DNA from: Pagrus major
Taxonomy: Eukaryota; Chordata; Actinopteri; Spariformes; Sparidae
Assembly (NCBI RefSeq): GCF_040436345.1
Contig: NC_133232.1
Span: 33,617,315 to 33,681,314, forward strand
DNA: 64,000 bases
Direction: 5' to 3'
Position numbers and translations under genes: made by a program. Each line of letters starts with the position of its first letter. Position 1 is the first letter of the stretch. The notes beneath the pieces are model-generated. The model did no database searches, was not told the origin of the DNA, and saw only the letters and a program-made list of their open reading frames with translations. Shown one piece after another: positions 1-11,641 of this stretch.

Positions 1-1439
1 TAATCTGACCATTTTGAGAACAACTGAAGAAGACGAGGGAATGTATCACTGTGCAGTCATTTACTGGACTAAGAGTTTTTGGAGTGGAACCTATTTGTCA
101 TTAAAAGGTAATTATGTGATTTATTTTTTGCAATGTTTTGGAGTCACTTTAACCACTTTCAGCTTCATTGTGTTAATGTTCTTTAACTTAACTGACTTAC
201 TGTCACTAAATGTGTTAAGCTCTGATTAATTTGAACTTTAAACATGCATTTAACACAGTTTTGCATCACACAGGAAACACTCAGAGGACATCGACCTACG
301 CTGTTGTTCAGCGGCCGACAGCCTCTGATCCAGTCTGTCCAGGAGACTCGAAGACTCTCCAGTGTGCAGTCCTCTCTGACTCTGAGACTAAAACATGTCC
401 AGGGGATCACAGTGTGTTCTGGTTCAGAGTCGGATCAGATAAATCTCATGCAAACATCCTCTACGCTGATGGAAACAGACGTGATGAATGTGAAGACAGA
501 TCTGACACTCAGAAAAGCTGCGTTTATCACTTCTCTAAGAACGTCAGCTCCTCTGATGCTGGAACTTACTACTGTGCTGTGGCCACATGTGGAGAGATCC
601 TGTTTGGAAATGGATCTAAAGTGGAAACCGGTATGATTCTGTATTTAATACTGGTATTCATAACATTTTAATAACATCATGACTGGTAAGTTTTTCTCTT
701 TGTTGTCTAGAGCGAAGAATGAGTCCTGAATGTATTGCTCTGGTGATAGCAATAATCTGCTTGGTCATTTCTCTGATTGGAAATATTGTTTTCATCTGTC
801 GCCGAACTTCAGGATCAATATGTGAACAAGTTAAAGGTAAGTGTTGTTGACTGAACCTACAATTTTAATACTCCAATTGTATGACTTCAAAAGTTCTTAT
901 AATGTAGAAAGATTACCATCACACAAACATTTCAGTAAATATCTGTCATTTTTCACATTATTAATTAATGTATCATCGAACATGCAGCACAATTTAATTC
1001 ACCAAATTTCATTTTCTTCCTTGTACATTACACAATCTCAGTAATGAATGATTTCCAACTGTATTCACTTTTAATTTTGATTGAAATGTGTTGAATCAGT
1101 GGAGGATCCTTATGGAAAAATCAGATTTTGCACAAAATGCTCTTGTTTTTATTGAATGTCAGGAATAGAAGGCATACCTTCACAAGCAAGAAATGACAAC
1201 TCCAGCCAACCAGTACGTGATATTGTAAGTACTGCTATTTTATAAACATATTTCCCAGCAGCTCTGCATAAAAACATAACTATACTGTCTAAAAGAGCCT
1301 TTTATCTGCTGCACAGATGGAAGGTGGAGATGATCTGAACTATGCTGCGTTGCATTTAACTGGACGGAAAGCTACAAGAGGACGTATGAAGAAAGAGTTG
1401 AAGACTGAAGAAAGTGTGTATTCTCAAGTTAGATGCTGA
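1..1439 (+). CDS. nitr: NITR-1: NITR gene with ITIM tail, 5' end cut by window edge
   Basis: Partial novel immune-type receptor. Visible exons: end of V (1-107), I (274-630), transmembrane (711-836), cytoplasmic (1163-1224), terminal (1317-1439), all with GT-AG borders and continuous phase. The V remnant keeps DEGMYHC and the J-like FWSGTYLSL. The I exon has the six NITR cysteines, TYYC and FGNGSKVE; one extra Cys stands where its relatives have Arg (PVCPGD). The transmembrane exon encodes about 23 hydrophobic residues with no charge. The last exon carries a canonical ITIM, LNYAAL, and a second, SVYSQV, so inhibitory SHP-phosphatase signalling is likely by analogy with the family. AATAAA lies at 1506-1511. 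Everything from the I exon onward is almost identical to NITR-2, its tandem neighbour. The leader and most of the V exon lie outside the window, so completeness cannot be judged. Confidence 0.88.
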
Positions 1440-3453
1440 ATGTGAAAGTGTGTCCATGAAATCGTGTGAATCGTTGGTTTACAGTACTGGCTGACTGACA
1501 GTGTAAATAAATAACGTGGCTTCCCTTCAAACTATAATGAGAATGAGGTGTTTCATGATAAACCATCCTGCAGCACATGCTCTTTATATTTCATGTTTGT
1601 ATATTGATCATTGCATTATATTATGTGTTTGCATTTACTTTCCCTGGCTGACTTAAGTCAAGAAATAATACACACAAACTTTAACAGAGCTATTAAAGTC
1701 TATAACTTTTTCATTACATATCTTTCAAACAATTTGATTTCTGCTTTTATTGTATTAGTTGAAAGAATTGATTCTGTATTTGAGATCTGAGGATTAAAAC
1801 AATTTGATCAAAAGCTGTGTGAGTGTTAAATGTTGATGTTTAGTTAAAGCCCTATGAAAATTCAACTTTGTGTTACTATTTCTCCAATGTGGCTCAGCAA
1901 GACAACACAGTGCATGAAAACATAAAGAGGGAATATAAATACATAATATTATACATTATACATAATATATATAATACCACACAACCAAAACAAACGTGAA
2001 GTAGCAACATAGAGGAACTTTCAGTTTTAACTTGTCTGTGGTTTTGCAAAAACATACTTAGCTCACAATTATTATGTGCTTCATTATCGAATCCATTCCA
2101 CTTTCTTTTTGGGAAAATTCCCAAATCAATGAAACTCCATACCACGTTCTAACTGCTACCTCGCACCCAGGTAGATTGACACATAGGACACACACATACA
2201 CACACACACTTACACACACACTTACACACACTCACACACACACACACATGTTCTTGCAAGACCTGCCCTACTCTGCCTCTGATTGGTTGGCATTGTTGGT
2301 TACGGTCTCTGTGCTCAACTTAAACTGTTAGCTCACACAGTAGCTCTGGTGATGTCTGCTTTTGGTGGTTTATAAGCTGTAGTTTTACGGTAAACACACC
2401 GACCTCTTCAGCTTCTCTCTCTGTCTTCTGCTGCTCCTGTCTGGATTATTCACCCTCTGGAGCTGCTCTTCAGAGGGTCTCTGAGCTTGTTAGGTAGAGT
2501 GGACAGGTGGGCTGCCCTGCCGCTGCTCCGCTACCCGGCCTGTCTGCTCTACCTAACGAGCCCAGAGACACTGCAGCTGTGAAAGCCAGTCGTTGTGGTG
2601 TGTTTACCAGGGCAACTCAACTCACACTCTGCCGATCCACTGTTGTATGTTTGTTTTACAAACTGCCCAGAAGGGAGAAAGATTTTCGTGAATCTTGTAG
2701 TTTACTGGACAAAAGGGACGGAGACCAAGTTGAGAGACCTGGTAGTCCAATGTGCAACCAGAGAGAGGGAGGGAGCTCAGTGGGCCACGATAAATTTACT
2801 GATAAATCTCTTTTGTCACCAGCCACCATTCCCCTTCCTCCCCACCCCTTCCTATAAAACTAACGTCTCCCGACTCGGCAGACTGTGAGACAAGAGTATC
2901 AGTGAAGAAGTGATTGAGTAGTCAGATAAACTGCCTTTGGTAACAGCCCAGTCACCAGGACAAAATGTTGACGGTTAATGTTTCTGCTAACACTGACACA
3001 TTCACACCATACTGACATTTCTAAAAACATGTCACACCACGTTTAAATTACAATTTTATAACTTGACTTTCATATGAAGAGGTGGAAGTGAAGAAAGCTA
3101 CCAAGGCAGCGACCACAGTCTGTAACTGCGTTTCAACATTTGTGAGTATGAAACCAGTGACCACGGGACGTTTTCAGGCCTGTTTGTAGCAAGTGGGTTT
3201 TGTAGCGATAAACTCTTGCTAATATGTTCACTCAGAGTATGTTGGTGTGCATGTGTGTGTGTATTATGTGTTTATGTGAGTGTGGTGGTGGTGAGGGGAC
3301 AACTGCAGCTGCAGGAGGCAGCATGATGCAGTGGAAAAACCTTTATTAACATCAAATAGTGAGTGCGTGAGAAAGAGAGGTAACATGCTCCACACAGAGC
3401 AGGACAACACCCATGTGGCAGGAAATGCACTTTGAATGTATATTCTGTGATAA
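1440..3453. repeat. Intergenic flank copy 1 (tandem with 5257-7313)
   Basis: Gene-free stretch between NITR-1 and NITR-2, almost identical to 5257-7313. It holds the 3' UTR of NITR-1, a (CA)n run at 2187-2249, a promoter-like module (inverted CCAAT near 2280, TTTATAAG near 2369), a long hairpin (2477-2569), and about 1 kb of NITR upstream sequence (2590-3549) that recurs at 10645-11641. Short open frames in it have no domain and are explained by the duplication. Confidence 0.8.
2477..2569 (+). other. Long imperfect hairpin, copy 1
   Basis: The arms 2477-2507 and 2539-2569 (31 nt each) are reverse complements except at four positions. Three of these become G-U wobbles in a plus-strand RNA and one is an A-C mismatch. 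The loop is 31 nt and GC-rich. The core of the left arm is GTTAGGTAGAG. The same structure is present at 6303-6395. Function unknown. Confidence 0.7.
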
Positions 3454-3462
3454 CCAATCAGA
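3454..3462 (+). promoter_or_regulatory. CCAATCAGA box of NITR-2
   Basis: CCAATCAGA with 87 nt to the ATG at 3550. The same box stands at the same spacing in NITR-3 and NITR-11 and slightly further out in the other types. It is a CCAAT-box-like proximal promoter element by position; factor binding is inferred. An ACGTCA half-site lies just downstream, near 3492. Confidence 0.55.
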
Positions 3463-3549
3463 AGCATTAGATGGTCTGAGCGTCTTGACCACGTCACCAC
3501 CTTCACTCTCTGAAATACAAACAAGCTTCCTAATAAAGTCAGTGTCAAG

Positions 3550-5256
3550 ATGATCGTGTTCTGCGTTACACTGCTTCTCCTTCATCAAGGATGTAAGTGC
3601 TGTCGAATCATGACCATTATATTTTCTCATTTAAGTATCTGTATGTAAACTAGATGTAGAGTATGGTGGTTAGTGTGATTATCTTTTATCTTATTTATGT
3701 TTTTACATTATACTCTAATTGTCATTTACTGATTCATCCATTGTACGTTTTAATTTCATTTAGATGCACTGGTTCCAGTGACCACAGTTCAACTTGGTGA
3801 AGCTGTGACCTTCACATGTCTTCTGCCTTTTGATGAGTTGGGCAGTGAACCTCTTTACTGGTACAAGCAGAGTGTCGGAGTTAATCTAAAATTAATTGTA
3901 ACACTTATGAAACATACGGACCCTGCGTACGGACCAGATTTTTCTGCCTCTAGATTGGATCTGAAAGTTGAGAAGAATATTAGTAATCTGACCATTTTGA
4001 GAACAACTGAAGAAGACGAGGGAATGTATCACTGTGCAGTCAATTTCTGGAATAAGAGTTTTTGGAGTGGAACCTATTTGTCATTAAAAGGTAATTATGT
4101 GATCTATTTTTCTTTTGCAATGTTTTGGAGTCACTTTAACCACTTTCAGCTTCATTGTGTAAATGGTCTTTAACTTAACTGACTTACTGTCACTAAATGT
4201 GTTAAGCTCTGATTAATTTGAACTTTAAACATGCATTTAACACAGTTTTGCATCACACAGGAAACACTCAGAGGACATCCACCTACGCTGTTGTTCAGCG
4301 GCCGACAGCCTCTGATCCAGTCCGTCCAGGAGACTTGAAGACTCTCCAGTGTTCAGTCCTCTCTGACTCTGAGACTAAAACTTGTCCAGGGGATCACAGT
4401 GTGTTCTGGTTCAGAGTCGGATCAGATAAATCTCATCCAAACATTCTCTACACTGATGGAAACAGACGTGATGAATGTGAAGACAGATCTGACACTCAGA
4501 AAAGTTGCGTTTATCACTTCTCTAAGAATGTCAGCTCCTCTGATGCTGGAACTTACTACTGTGCTGTGGCCACATGTGGAGAGATCCTGTTTGGAAATGG
4601 AGCTAAAGTGGAAACTGGTATGATTCTGTATTTAATACTGGTATTCATAACATTTTAATAACATCATGACTGGTAAGTTTTTCTCTTTGTTGTCTAGAGC
4701 GAAGAATGAGTCCTGAATGTATTGCTCTGGTGATAGCAATAATCTGCTTGGTCATTTCTCTGATTGGAAATATTGTTTTCATCTGTTGCCGAACTTCAGG
4801 ATCAATATGTGAACAAGTTAAAGGTAAGTGTTGTTGACTGAACCTACAATTTTAGTACTACAATTGTATGACTTCAAAAGTTCTTATAATGTAGATGATT
4901 GAAATGTGTTGAATCAGTGGAGGATCCTTATGGAAAAATCTGATTTTGCACAAAATGCTCTTGTTTTTATTGAATGTCAGGAATAGAAGGCATACCTTCA
5001 CAACCAAGAAATGACAACTCCAGCCAACCAGTACGTGATATTGTAAGTACTGCTATTTTACAAACATAATTACCAGCAGCTCTGCATAAAAACATAACTA
5101 TACTGTCTAAAGAGCCTTTTATCTGTTGCACAGATGGAAGGTGGAGATGATCTGAACTATGCTGCGTTGCATTTAACTGGACGGAAAGCTACAAGAGGAC
5201 GTATGAAGAAAGAGTTGAAGACTGAAGAAAGTGTGTATTCTCAAGTTAGATGCTGA
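3550..5256 (+). CDS. nitr: NITR-2: intact two-domain NITR with two ITIMs
   Basis: Complete inhibitory-type NITR of 345 residues. Exons: leader 3550-3592, V 3764-4090, I 4261-4617, transmembrane 4698-4823, cytoplasmic 4981-5042, terminal 5134-5256. All borders are GT-AG; the Ig exons are phase 1, as expected for this superfamily. The leader starts MIVFCVTLLLLH. V (about 15-123) has Cys in TFTC, core Trp in WYKQS, DEGMYHC and J-like FWSGTYLSL. I (about 124-242) has six cysteines, VFWFR, TYYC and FGNGAKVE. The transmembrane segment is about 250-272. ITIM LNYAAL is centred on Tyr314 and SVYSQV on Tyr340. AATAAA is at 5323-5328. The start is fixed by the signal peptide and the leader splice. The ligand is unknown. 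Near-identical neighbours make transcript assignment difficult. Confidence 0.92.
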
Positions 5257-6004
5257 ATGTGAAAGTGTGTCCATGAAATCCCGTGAATCGTTGGTTTACA
5301 GTACTGGCTGACTGACAGTGTTAATAAATAACGTGGCTTCCCTTCAAACTATAATGAGACTGAGGTGTTTCATGATAAACCATCCTGCAGCACACGCTCT
5401 TTATATTTCATGCTTGTATATTGATCATTGCATTATATTATGTGTTTGCATTTACTTGCCCTGGCTGACTTAAGTCAAGAAATAATACTCACAAACTTTA
5501 ACAGAGCTATTAAAGTCTATAACTTTTTCATTACATATCTTTCAAACAATTTGATTTCTGCTTTTATTGTATTAGTTGAAAGAATTGATTGTCTGTATTT
5601 GAAATCTGAGGATTAAAACAAATTGATCAAAAGCTGTGTGAGTGTTAAATGTTGATGTTCAGTTAAAGCCCTATGAAAATTCAACTTTGTGTTACTATTT
5701 CTCCAATGTGGCTCAGCAAGAAAACACAGTGCATGAAAACATAAAGAGGGAATATAAATACATAATATTATACATTATACATAATATATATAATACCACA
5801 CAACCAAAACAAACATGAAGTAGCAACATAGAGGAACTTTCAGTTTTAACTTGTCTGTGGTTTTGCAAAAACATACTTAGCTCACAATTATTATGTGCTT
5901 CATTATCGAATCCATTCCACTTTCTTTTTGGGAAAATTCCCAAATCAGTGAAACTCCATACCACGTTCTAACTGCTACCTTGCACTCAGGTAGATTGACA
6001 CATA

Positions 6005-6078
<74 letters not shown>

Positions 6079-7313
6079 TCTTGCAAGACCTGCCCTACTC
6101 TGTCTCTGATTGGTTGGCATTGTTTGTTACGTTCTCTGTGCTCAACTTAAACTGTTAACTCACACAGTAGCTCTGGTGATGTCTGCTTTTGGTGGTTTAT
6201 AAGCTGTAGTTTTACGGGTAAACACACCGACCTCTTCAGCTTCTCTCTGTCTTCTGCTGCTCCTGTCTGGATTATTCATCCTCTGGAGCTGCTCTTCAGA
6301 GGGTCTCTGAGCTTGTTAGGTAGAGTGGACAGGTGGGCTGCCCTGCCGCCACTCCGCTACCCGGCCTGTCTGCTCTACCTAACGAGCCCAGAGACACTGC
6401 AGCTGTGAAAGCCAGTCGTTGTGGTGTGTTTACCAGGGCAACTACTGCTCACACTCTGCCGATCCACTGTTGTATGTTTGTTTTACAAATTGCCCACAAG
6501 GGAGAGAGAATTTCGTGGACCTTGTAGTTTACTGGACAAAAGGGACGAAGACCAAGTTGAGAGACCTGGTAGTCCACTGTACAACCAGAGAGGGAGGGAG
6601 CTCAGTGGGCCACGATAAATTTACTGGTAAATCTCTCTTGTCACCAGCCACCATTCCCCTTCCTCCCCACCCCTTCCTATAAAACTAACGTCTCCCGACT
6701 CGGCAGACTGTGAGACAAGAGTATCAGCGAAGTGATTGAGTAGTCAGATAAACTGCCTTTGGTAACAGCCCAGTCACCAGGACAAAATGTTGACGGTTAA
6801 TGTTTCTGCTAACACTGACACGTTCACACCATACTGACATTTCTAAAAACATGTTACATCACGTTTAAATTACAATTTTATAACTTGACTTTTATATGAA
6901 GAGGTGGAAGTGAAGAAAGCTACCAAGGCAGCGACCACAGTTTGATCTGCGTTTCAACATTTGTGAGTACGAAACCAGTGACCACGTGACGTTTTCCGGC
7001 CTGTTTGTAGCAAGTGGGTTTCTTTGACCAGGAAGTCGCAGCATCTCCAGCTGTGTTTTGTAGCAACAAACTCTTGCTAATATGTTCACTCAGAGTATGT
7101 TGGTGTGCATGTGTGTGTGTATTATGTGTTCATGTGAGTGTGGTGGTGGTGAGGGGACAACTGCAGCTGCAGGAGGCAGCATGATGCAGTGGAAAAACCT
7201 TTATTAACATCAAATAGTGAGTGCGTGAGAGAGAGAGAGGTAACATGTTTCACACAGAGCAGGACAACACCCGTGTGGCAGGAAATGCACTTTGATGGTA
7301 TATTCTGTGATAA
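5257..7313. repeat. Intergenic flank copy 2
   Basis: Tandem duplicate of 1440-3453, with a longer pure (CA)n run (6008-6074), the hairpin at 6303-6395 and the same upstream sequence before NITR-3. No gene seen. Confidence 0.8.
6303..6395 (+). other. Long imperfect hairpin, copy 2
   Basis: Arms 6303-6333 and 6365-6395 match those of the hairpin at 2477-2569 exactly. The only differences between the copies that I noted in this segment are in the loop. Confidence 0.7.
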
Positions 7314-7322
7314 CCAATCAGA
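7314..7322 (+). promoter_or_regulatory. CCAATCAGA box of NITR-3
   Basis: Same box, 87 nt before the ATG at 7410. Confidence 0.55.
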
Positions 7323-7409
7323 AGCATTAGATGGTCTGAGCGTCTTGACCACGTCACCACCTTCACTCTCTGAAATACAAACAAGCTTCCTAATAAAGTC
7401 AGTGTCAAG

Positions 7410-9141
7410 ATGATCGTGTTCTGCGTTACACTGCTTCTCCTTCATCAAGGATGTAAGTGCTGTCGAATCATGACCATTATATTTTCTCATTTAAGTATCT
7501 GTATGTAAACTAGATGTAGAGTGTGGTGGTTAGTGTGATTATCTTTTATCTTATTTATGTTTTTACATTATACTCTAATTGTCATTTACTGATTCATCTA
7601 TTGTACGTTTTAATTTCATTTAGATGCACAGGTTCCAGTGACCACAGTTCAGCTTGGTGAACCTGTGACCTTCACATGTCTTCTGCCGTCTGAAGAGTTT
7701 ATCAGTCAACGTCTTTACTGGTACAAGCAGAGTGTCGGAGATAATCTGAGATTAATTGCAACACTTATGAAAGATACGGACCCTGTGTACGGACCAGAGT
7801 TTAATGCCTCTAGATTGGATCTGAAATTTGAGAAGAATATTAGTAATCTGACCATTTTGAGAACAACTGAAGAAGACGAGGGAATGTATCACTGTGCAGT
7901 CATTTACTGGAATAAGATTTTTTGGAGTGGAACGTATTTGTCATTAAAAGGTAATTATGTGATCTGTGTTTTGCAATGTTTTGGAGTCACTTTAACCACT
8001 TTCAGCTTCTTTGTGTAACTGTTCTTTAACTTAACTGACTTACTGTCACTAAATGTGTTAAGCTCTGATGAATTTGAACTTTAAACATGCATTTAACACA
8101 GTTTTGCATCACACAGGAAACACTCAGAGGACATCGACCTACGCTGTTGTTCATCGGCCGACAGCCTCTGATCCAGTCCGTCCAGGAGACTTGAAGACTC
8201 TCCAGTGTTCAGTCCTCTCTGACTCTGAGACTAAAACATGTCCAGGAGATCACAGTGTGTTCTGGTTCAGAGTCGGATCAGATGAATCTCATCCAAACAT
8301 CCTCTACACTGATGGAAACAGACGTGATGAATGTGAAGACAGATCTGACACTCAGAAAAGCTGCGTTTATCACTTCTCTAAGACCGTCAACTCCTCTGAT
8401 GCTGGAACTTACTACTGTGCTGTGGCCACATGTGGAGAGATCCTGTTTGGAAATGCAGCTAAAGTGGAAATCGGTATGATTCTGTATTTAAAATTCTACA
8501 ATAAGTCAAATAAAATCTATGAAAATCAACTATTGAGTGTCTTATTTTGTATTTTAAATAATTATTGGTAACAAGGAGGTAACATGATCAAATTTTAACC
8601 ATTTGTAATTTTCTATGTTTTTTCCTTTTGATAATGTTTCAGGATCCAGGATGTGGTCACCGACAGCTGATGCGCTAACTTATCTGCTGTGTGCTGCCTT
8701 GGCTATAAGTCTGGTTGTTATAGCCTTCCTCATTTGCGCCATGAAGAAACAAGAGTCTGGTTGTTACAACGGTAATAGAAGTTACTCATAGTTCTCTATA
8801 CAATGCTATAACATTAAAGCTACTCCTTCCTTATTTATTGTTAAATATATACTTTCTGTTTCTAAATCCAGCTGCTGTTGCCGGGCAGAAAATCCGTGGT
8901 GGTCAAAAAAGTCAACAGGTGAGGAATTTAAATGATGGATTAACCTTATTGAAACAGTTGAGGTTGTTTGTGTTTTTTAACGTTGTCTTCTGGTGTATTT
9001 TCACAGAGAGATGTGGACATGAGGCTTTATTCTGCGGTTGTTTTCACCATGATGAAAACTGACAGAGGTGCGATGAAGCATGCAGGAGCAGCAGAGAGAG
9101 AGAGGATCTACACTGCTGTCAAGGCTTTTGGGTTGGATTAG
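7410..9141 (+). CDS. nitr: NITR-3: NITR with exchanged transmembrane and tail
   Basis: Intact 345-residue NITR. Exons: leader 7410-7452, V 7624-7950, I 8117-8473, transmembrane 8643-8771, cytoplasmic 8872-8918, terminal 9007-9141. Leader, V and I closely match NITR-2, but the transmembrane segment (ALTYLLCAALAISLVVIAF), juxtamembrane KKQESGCY and tail are unrelated to NITR-2 and match NITR-8 and NITR-11. The tail has YSAV (Tyr309) and YTAV (Tyr336), both with Arg at -2, so they are ITIM-like rather than canonical. The J-like motif is FGNAAKVE, with Ala replacing the second Gly. Two overlapping AATAAA signals lie at 9491-9500. V shows WYKQS and DEGMYHC; I has all six cysteines. Signalling may still be inhibitory but is less certain than for the ITIM type. 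Confidence 0.9.
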
Positions 9142-10510
9142 TGACTTAAAATGATGTGTTTGGTTGATGTCAGTCCATTTAGAGCTCAATGGGTTTATAT
9201 ACAGTAGCTAGTAGTGGCTATTAGGTCAAGCTTATATACATATTATACACATATAACTGTAGAAACAAGTTAGATTGAAATAGATGGAAATACACTGAAT
9301 GTGGGGTTGAACTTTTCTGATCATTGTATTTACCTGCTTATTCTGTGCAGGGTCTCCAGAGGCTCCAATGTATCAGTGTAGGCACCGACATGTTAGATGG
9401 CTCAGATATCAGAGGAACAGATCTGATCAGAAATTAGAGAAGAGCACTGATTTCTGATCAGTACGACTGTAATATGTAACAAACTGTTTCAATAAATAAA
9501 ACACACTGTGCTTCGTAGTGCTAAACTACTGACTCCATCTGTTATTGTGTCAAACAACTTTTGGTTATTCTGCAGATTTCCTATCTCTTGACATAATCAC
9601 TGAAATCCAGCCAGTATTTAAGTTTTACAAAAACTATCAAGTTCCTGACCTTCACAGTTTCACATGGATATCGCAGCAGAGTGTGTTTGCACTTCATGTT
9701 GTATTTGTAGTGAGTTCAGATGAAGTTATTTCCTGATAGAAGACAATATAAACATCCATTTTATGCCAACAAAACACAAATCAGATGTCCACAGACATGT
9801 TGACGACATGTCCCCTTACAGAAACACTGGTAAATGCTGTTAATTACCAAGACAACTGAAAAGCTGGAGCTCTCTCACAAAAACACTGATCAATATTTAC
9901 ACAGTCTGACTGATACACAACTACCTCTAGTCAATATGTTGTCAGTGGGGATAAAATGTTGTGTGTGAACACTCCCTAATTAAACTGAAGTCCTTTGAAC
10001 ACAGAGAGGCTGCCTGTTAAAACAAACCACAGAGAATTGAACTTCATTTAATTTCCTACATACATACAAGTACGTTTCTACGAAAACCGCAGATAACTTA
10101 AACATTGGCTCAAGTGCATCTGAAGTTGAAAGAGTAGCATGGCTCCTTTCAGAACGGGGCAGTGCATGGCATGTGTGTGGCTGAATGAGAGGGAGACAGA
10201 GCAATGGTCGGTGGCTGCTCAGAGCAGACAGGTGTCGGCTATTGGAGCAGAGGGAAAGTTCAGCGGTGAGGTCGTCTGGTGGCAGTAAATGTACAGTATG
10301 TTTGCCCATAAATAAACTCTGCAGCTCCTCAATACACAAGAAGGCCTCATGTTTGAGTGACAGATGTCCTTCCTATTATCAATGTTATAGCTATCAATGC
10401 TAAGGATGTTGATTTTGCTAGAATGGCAGTCTGGTCGCTCAAGTTCTACCGTCACCAATTTACCCTGTTTCCAAAATGTTTGAAAGCATGGGTAAACGTT
10501 TTCATAAATC
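9142..10510. repeat. 3' flank of NITR-3, inverted relative to later copies
   Basis: Gene-free. From about 9545 to 10510 this is the reverse complement of sequence near 41032-41870 and 48903-49740; from 9142 to about 9500 it is the reverse complement of flanks beside NITR-8 to NITR-11 (for example 30480-30890). It is the ordinary downstream flank of NITR genes with this tail type. A minus-strand open frame at 9980-10339 has no recognisable domain. Confidence 0.7.
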
Positions 10511-10626
10511 TACAATCTAAGTGCTGTATCGTTGGCAACTGGACTTGTTTCATTTTGTTGAAGACGTTTCACCTCTCATCCAAGAGGCTTCTTCAGTTAT
10601 AACTAACTGGAGGGGAGTTGCAGGCT
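10511..10626 (-). mobile_element. Terminal remnant of a Penelope-like element
   Basis: About 110 bp matching the 3' end of the Penelope-like elements at 38706-41017 and 46530-48888, in reverse orientation. It ends next to a slightly diverged copy of the same target-site sequence, so it is probably the same ancient insertion reduced to its end. It includes a hammerhead-like core at 10563-10596. Confidence 0.7.
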
Positions 10627-10644
10627 CTTAAGCTTTTACGGACA

Positions 10645-11542
10645 GACAGTCGTTGTGGTGTGTTTACCAGGGCAACTATGGTCACACTCTGCCGATCCAC
10701 TGTTGGCTGTTTGTTTTATAAACAGGGGAGAGAGATTTTCGTGAATCTTGTAGTTTACTGGACAAAAGGGACGGAGACCAAGTTGAGAGACCTGGTAGTC
10801 CAATGTACAACCAGAGAGAGGGAGGGAGCTCAGTGGGCCACGATAAATTCACTGGTAAATCTCTCTTGTCACCAGCCACCATTCCCCTTCCTTCCCACCC
10901 CTTCCTATAAAACTAACGTCTCCCGACTCGGCAGACTGTGAGACAAGAGTATCAGTGAAGTGATTGAGTAGTCAGATAAACTGGCTTTGGTAACAGCCCA
11001 GTCACCAGGACAATATGTTGACCGTTAATGTTTCTGCTAACACTGACACGTTCACACCATACTGACATTTCTAATAAACATGTCACATCACGTTTAAATT
11101 ACAATTTTATAACTTGACTTTTATATGAAGAGGTGGAAGTGAAGAAAGCTACCAAGGCAGCGACCACAGTTTGATCTGCGTTTCAACATTTGTGAGTACG
11201 AAACCAGTGACCACGGGACGTTTTCCGGCCTGTTTGTAGCAAGTGGGTTTCTTTGACTAGGAAGTCGCAGCATCTCCAGCTGTGTTTTGTAGCAACAAAC
11301 TCTTGCTAATATGTTCACTCAGAGTATGTTGGTGTGCATGTGTGTGTGTATTATGTGTTTATGTGATTGTGGTGGTGGTGAGGGGACAACTGCAGCTGCA
11401 GGAGGCAGCATGATGCAGTGGAAAAACCTTTATTAACATCAAATAGTGAGTGCGTGAGAGAGAGAGAGGTAACATGCTTCACACAGAGCAGGACAACACC
11501 CATGTGGCAGGAAATGCACTTTGAATGAATATTCTGTGATAT
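10645..11542 (+). repeat. Upstream region of NITR-4, third copy
   Basis: Homologous to about 2590-3453 and 6410-7313 upstream of NITR-2 and NITR-3. The hairpin module of those copies is missing here; the Penelope remnant takes its place. No gene seen. Confidence 0.75.
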
Positions 11543-11551
11543 CCAATCAGA
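11543..11551 (+). promoter_or_regulatory. CCAATCAGA box of NITR-4
   Basis: Same box, 90 nt before the ATG at 11642. Confidence 0.55.
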
Positions 11552-11641
11552 GGCATGAGATGGTCTGAGCGTCCTGACCACGTCACCACCTTCACTCTCT
11601 GAAAAACAAACAAGCTTCTTCCGAAAAAAGTCAGTGTCAAG

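Noticed and set aside
244-636. Open frame of 130 codons overlapping the I exon of NITR-1, with similar frames in the other I exons
   Set aside because: Alternative frames of the I exon; they persist only because the exon itself is conserved between copies.
5877-6150. Frames encoding poly-(Cys-Val) or poly-(His-Thr)
   Set aside because: Translation of the CA microsatellite.
9980-10339. 119-codon minus-strand frame in the NITR-3 flank
   Set aside because: No domain, and homologous flanks at 41.2 and 49.1 kb do not preserve it.
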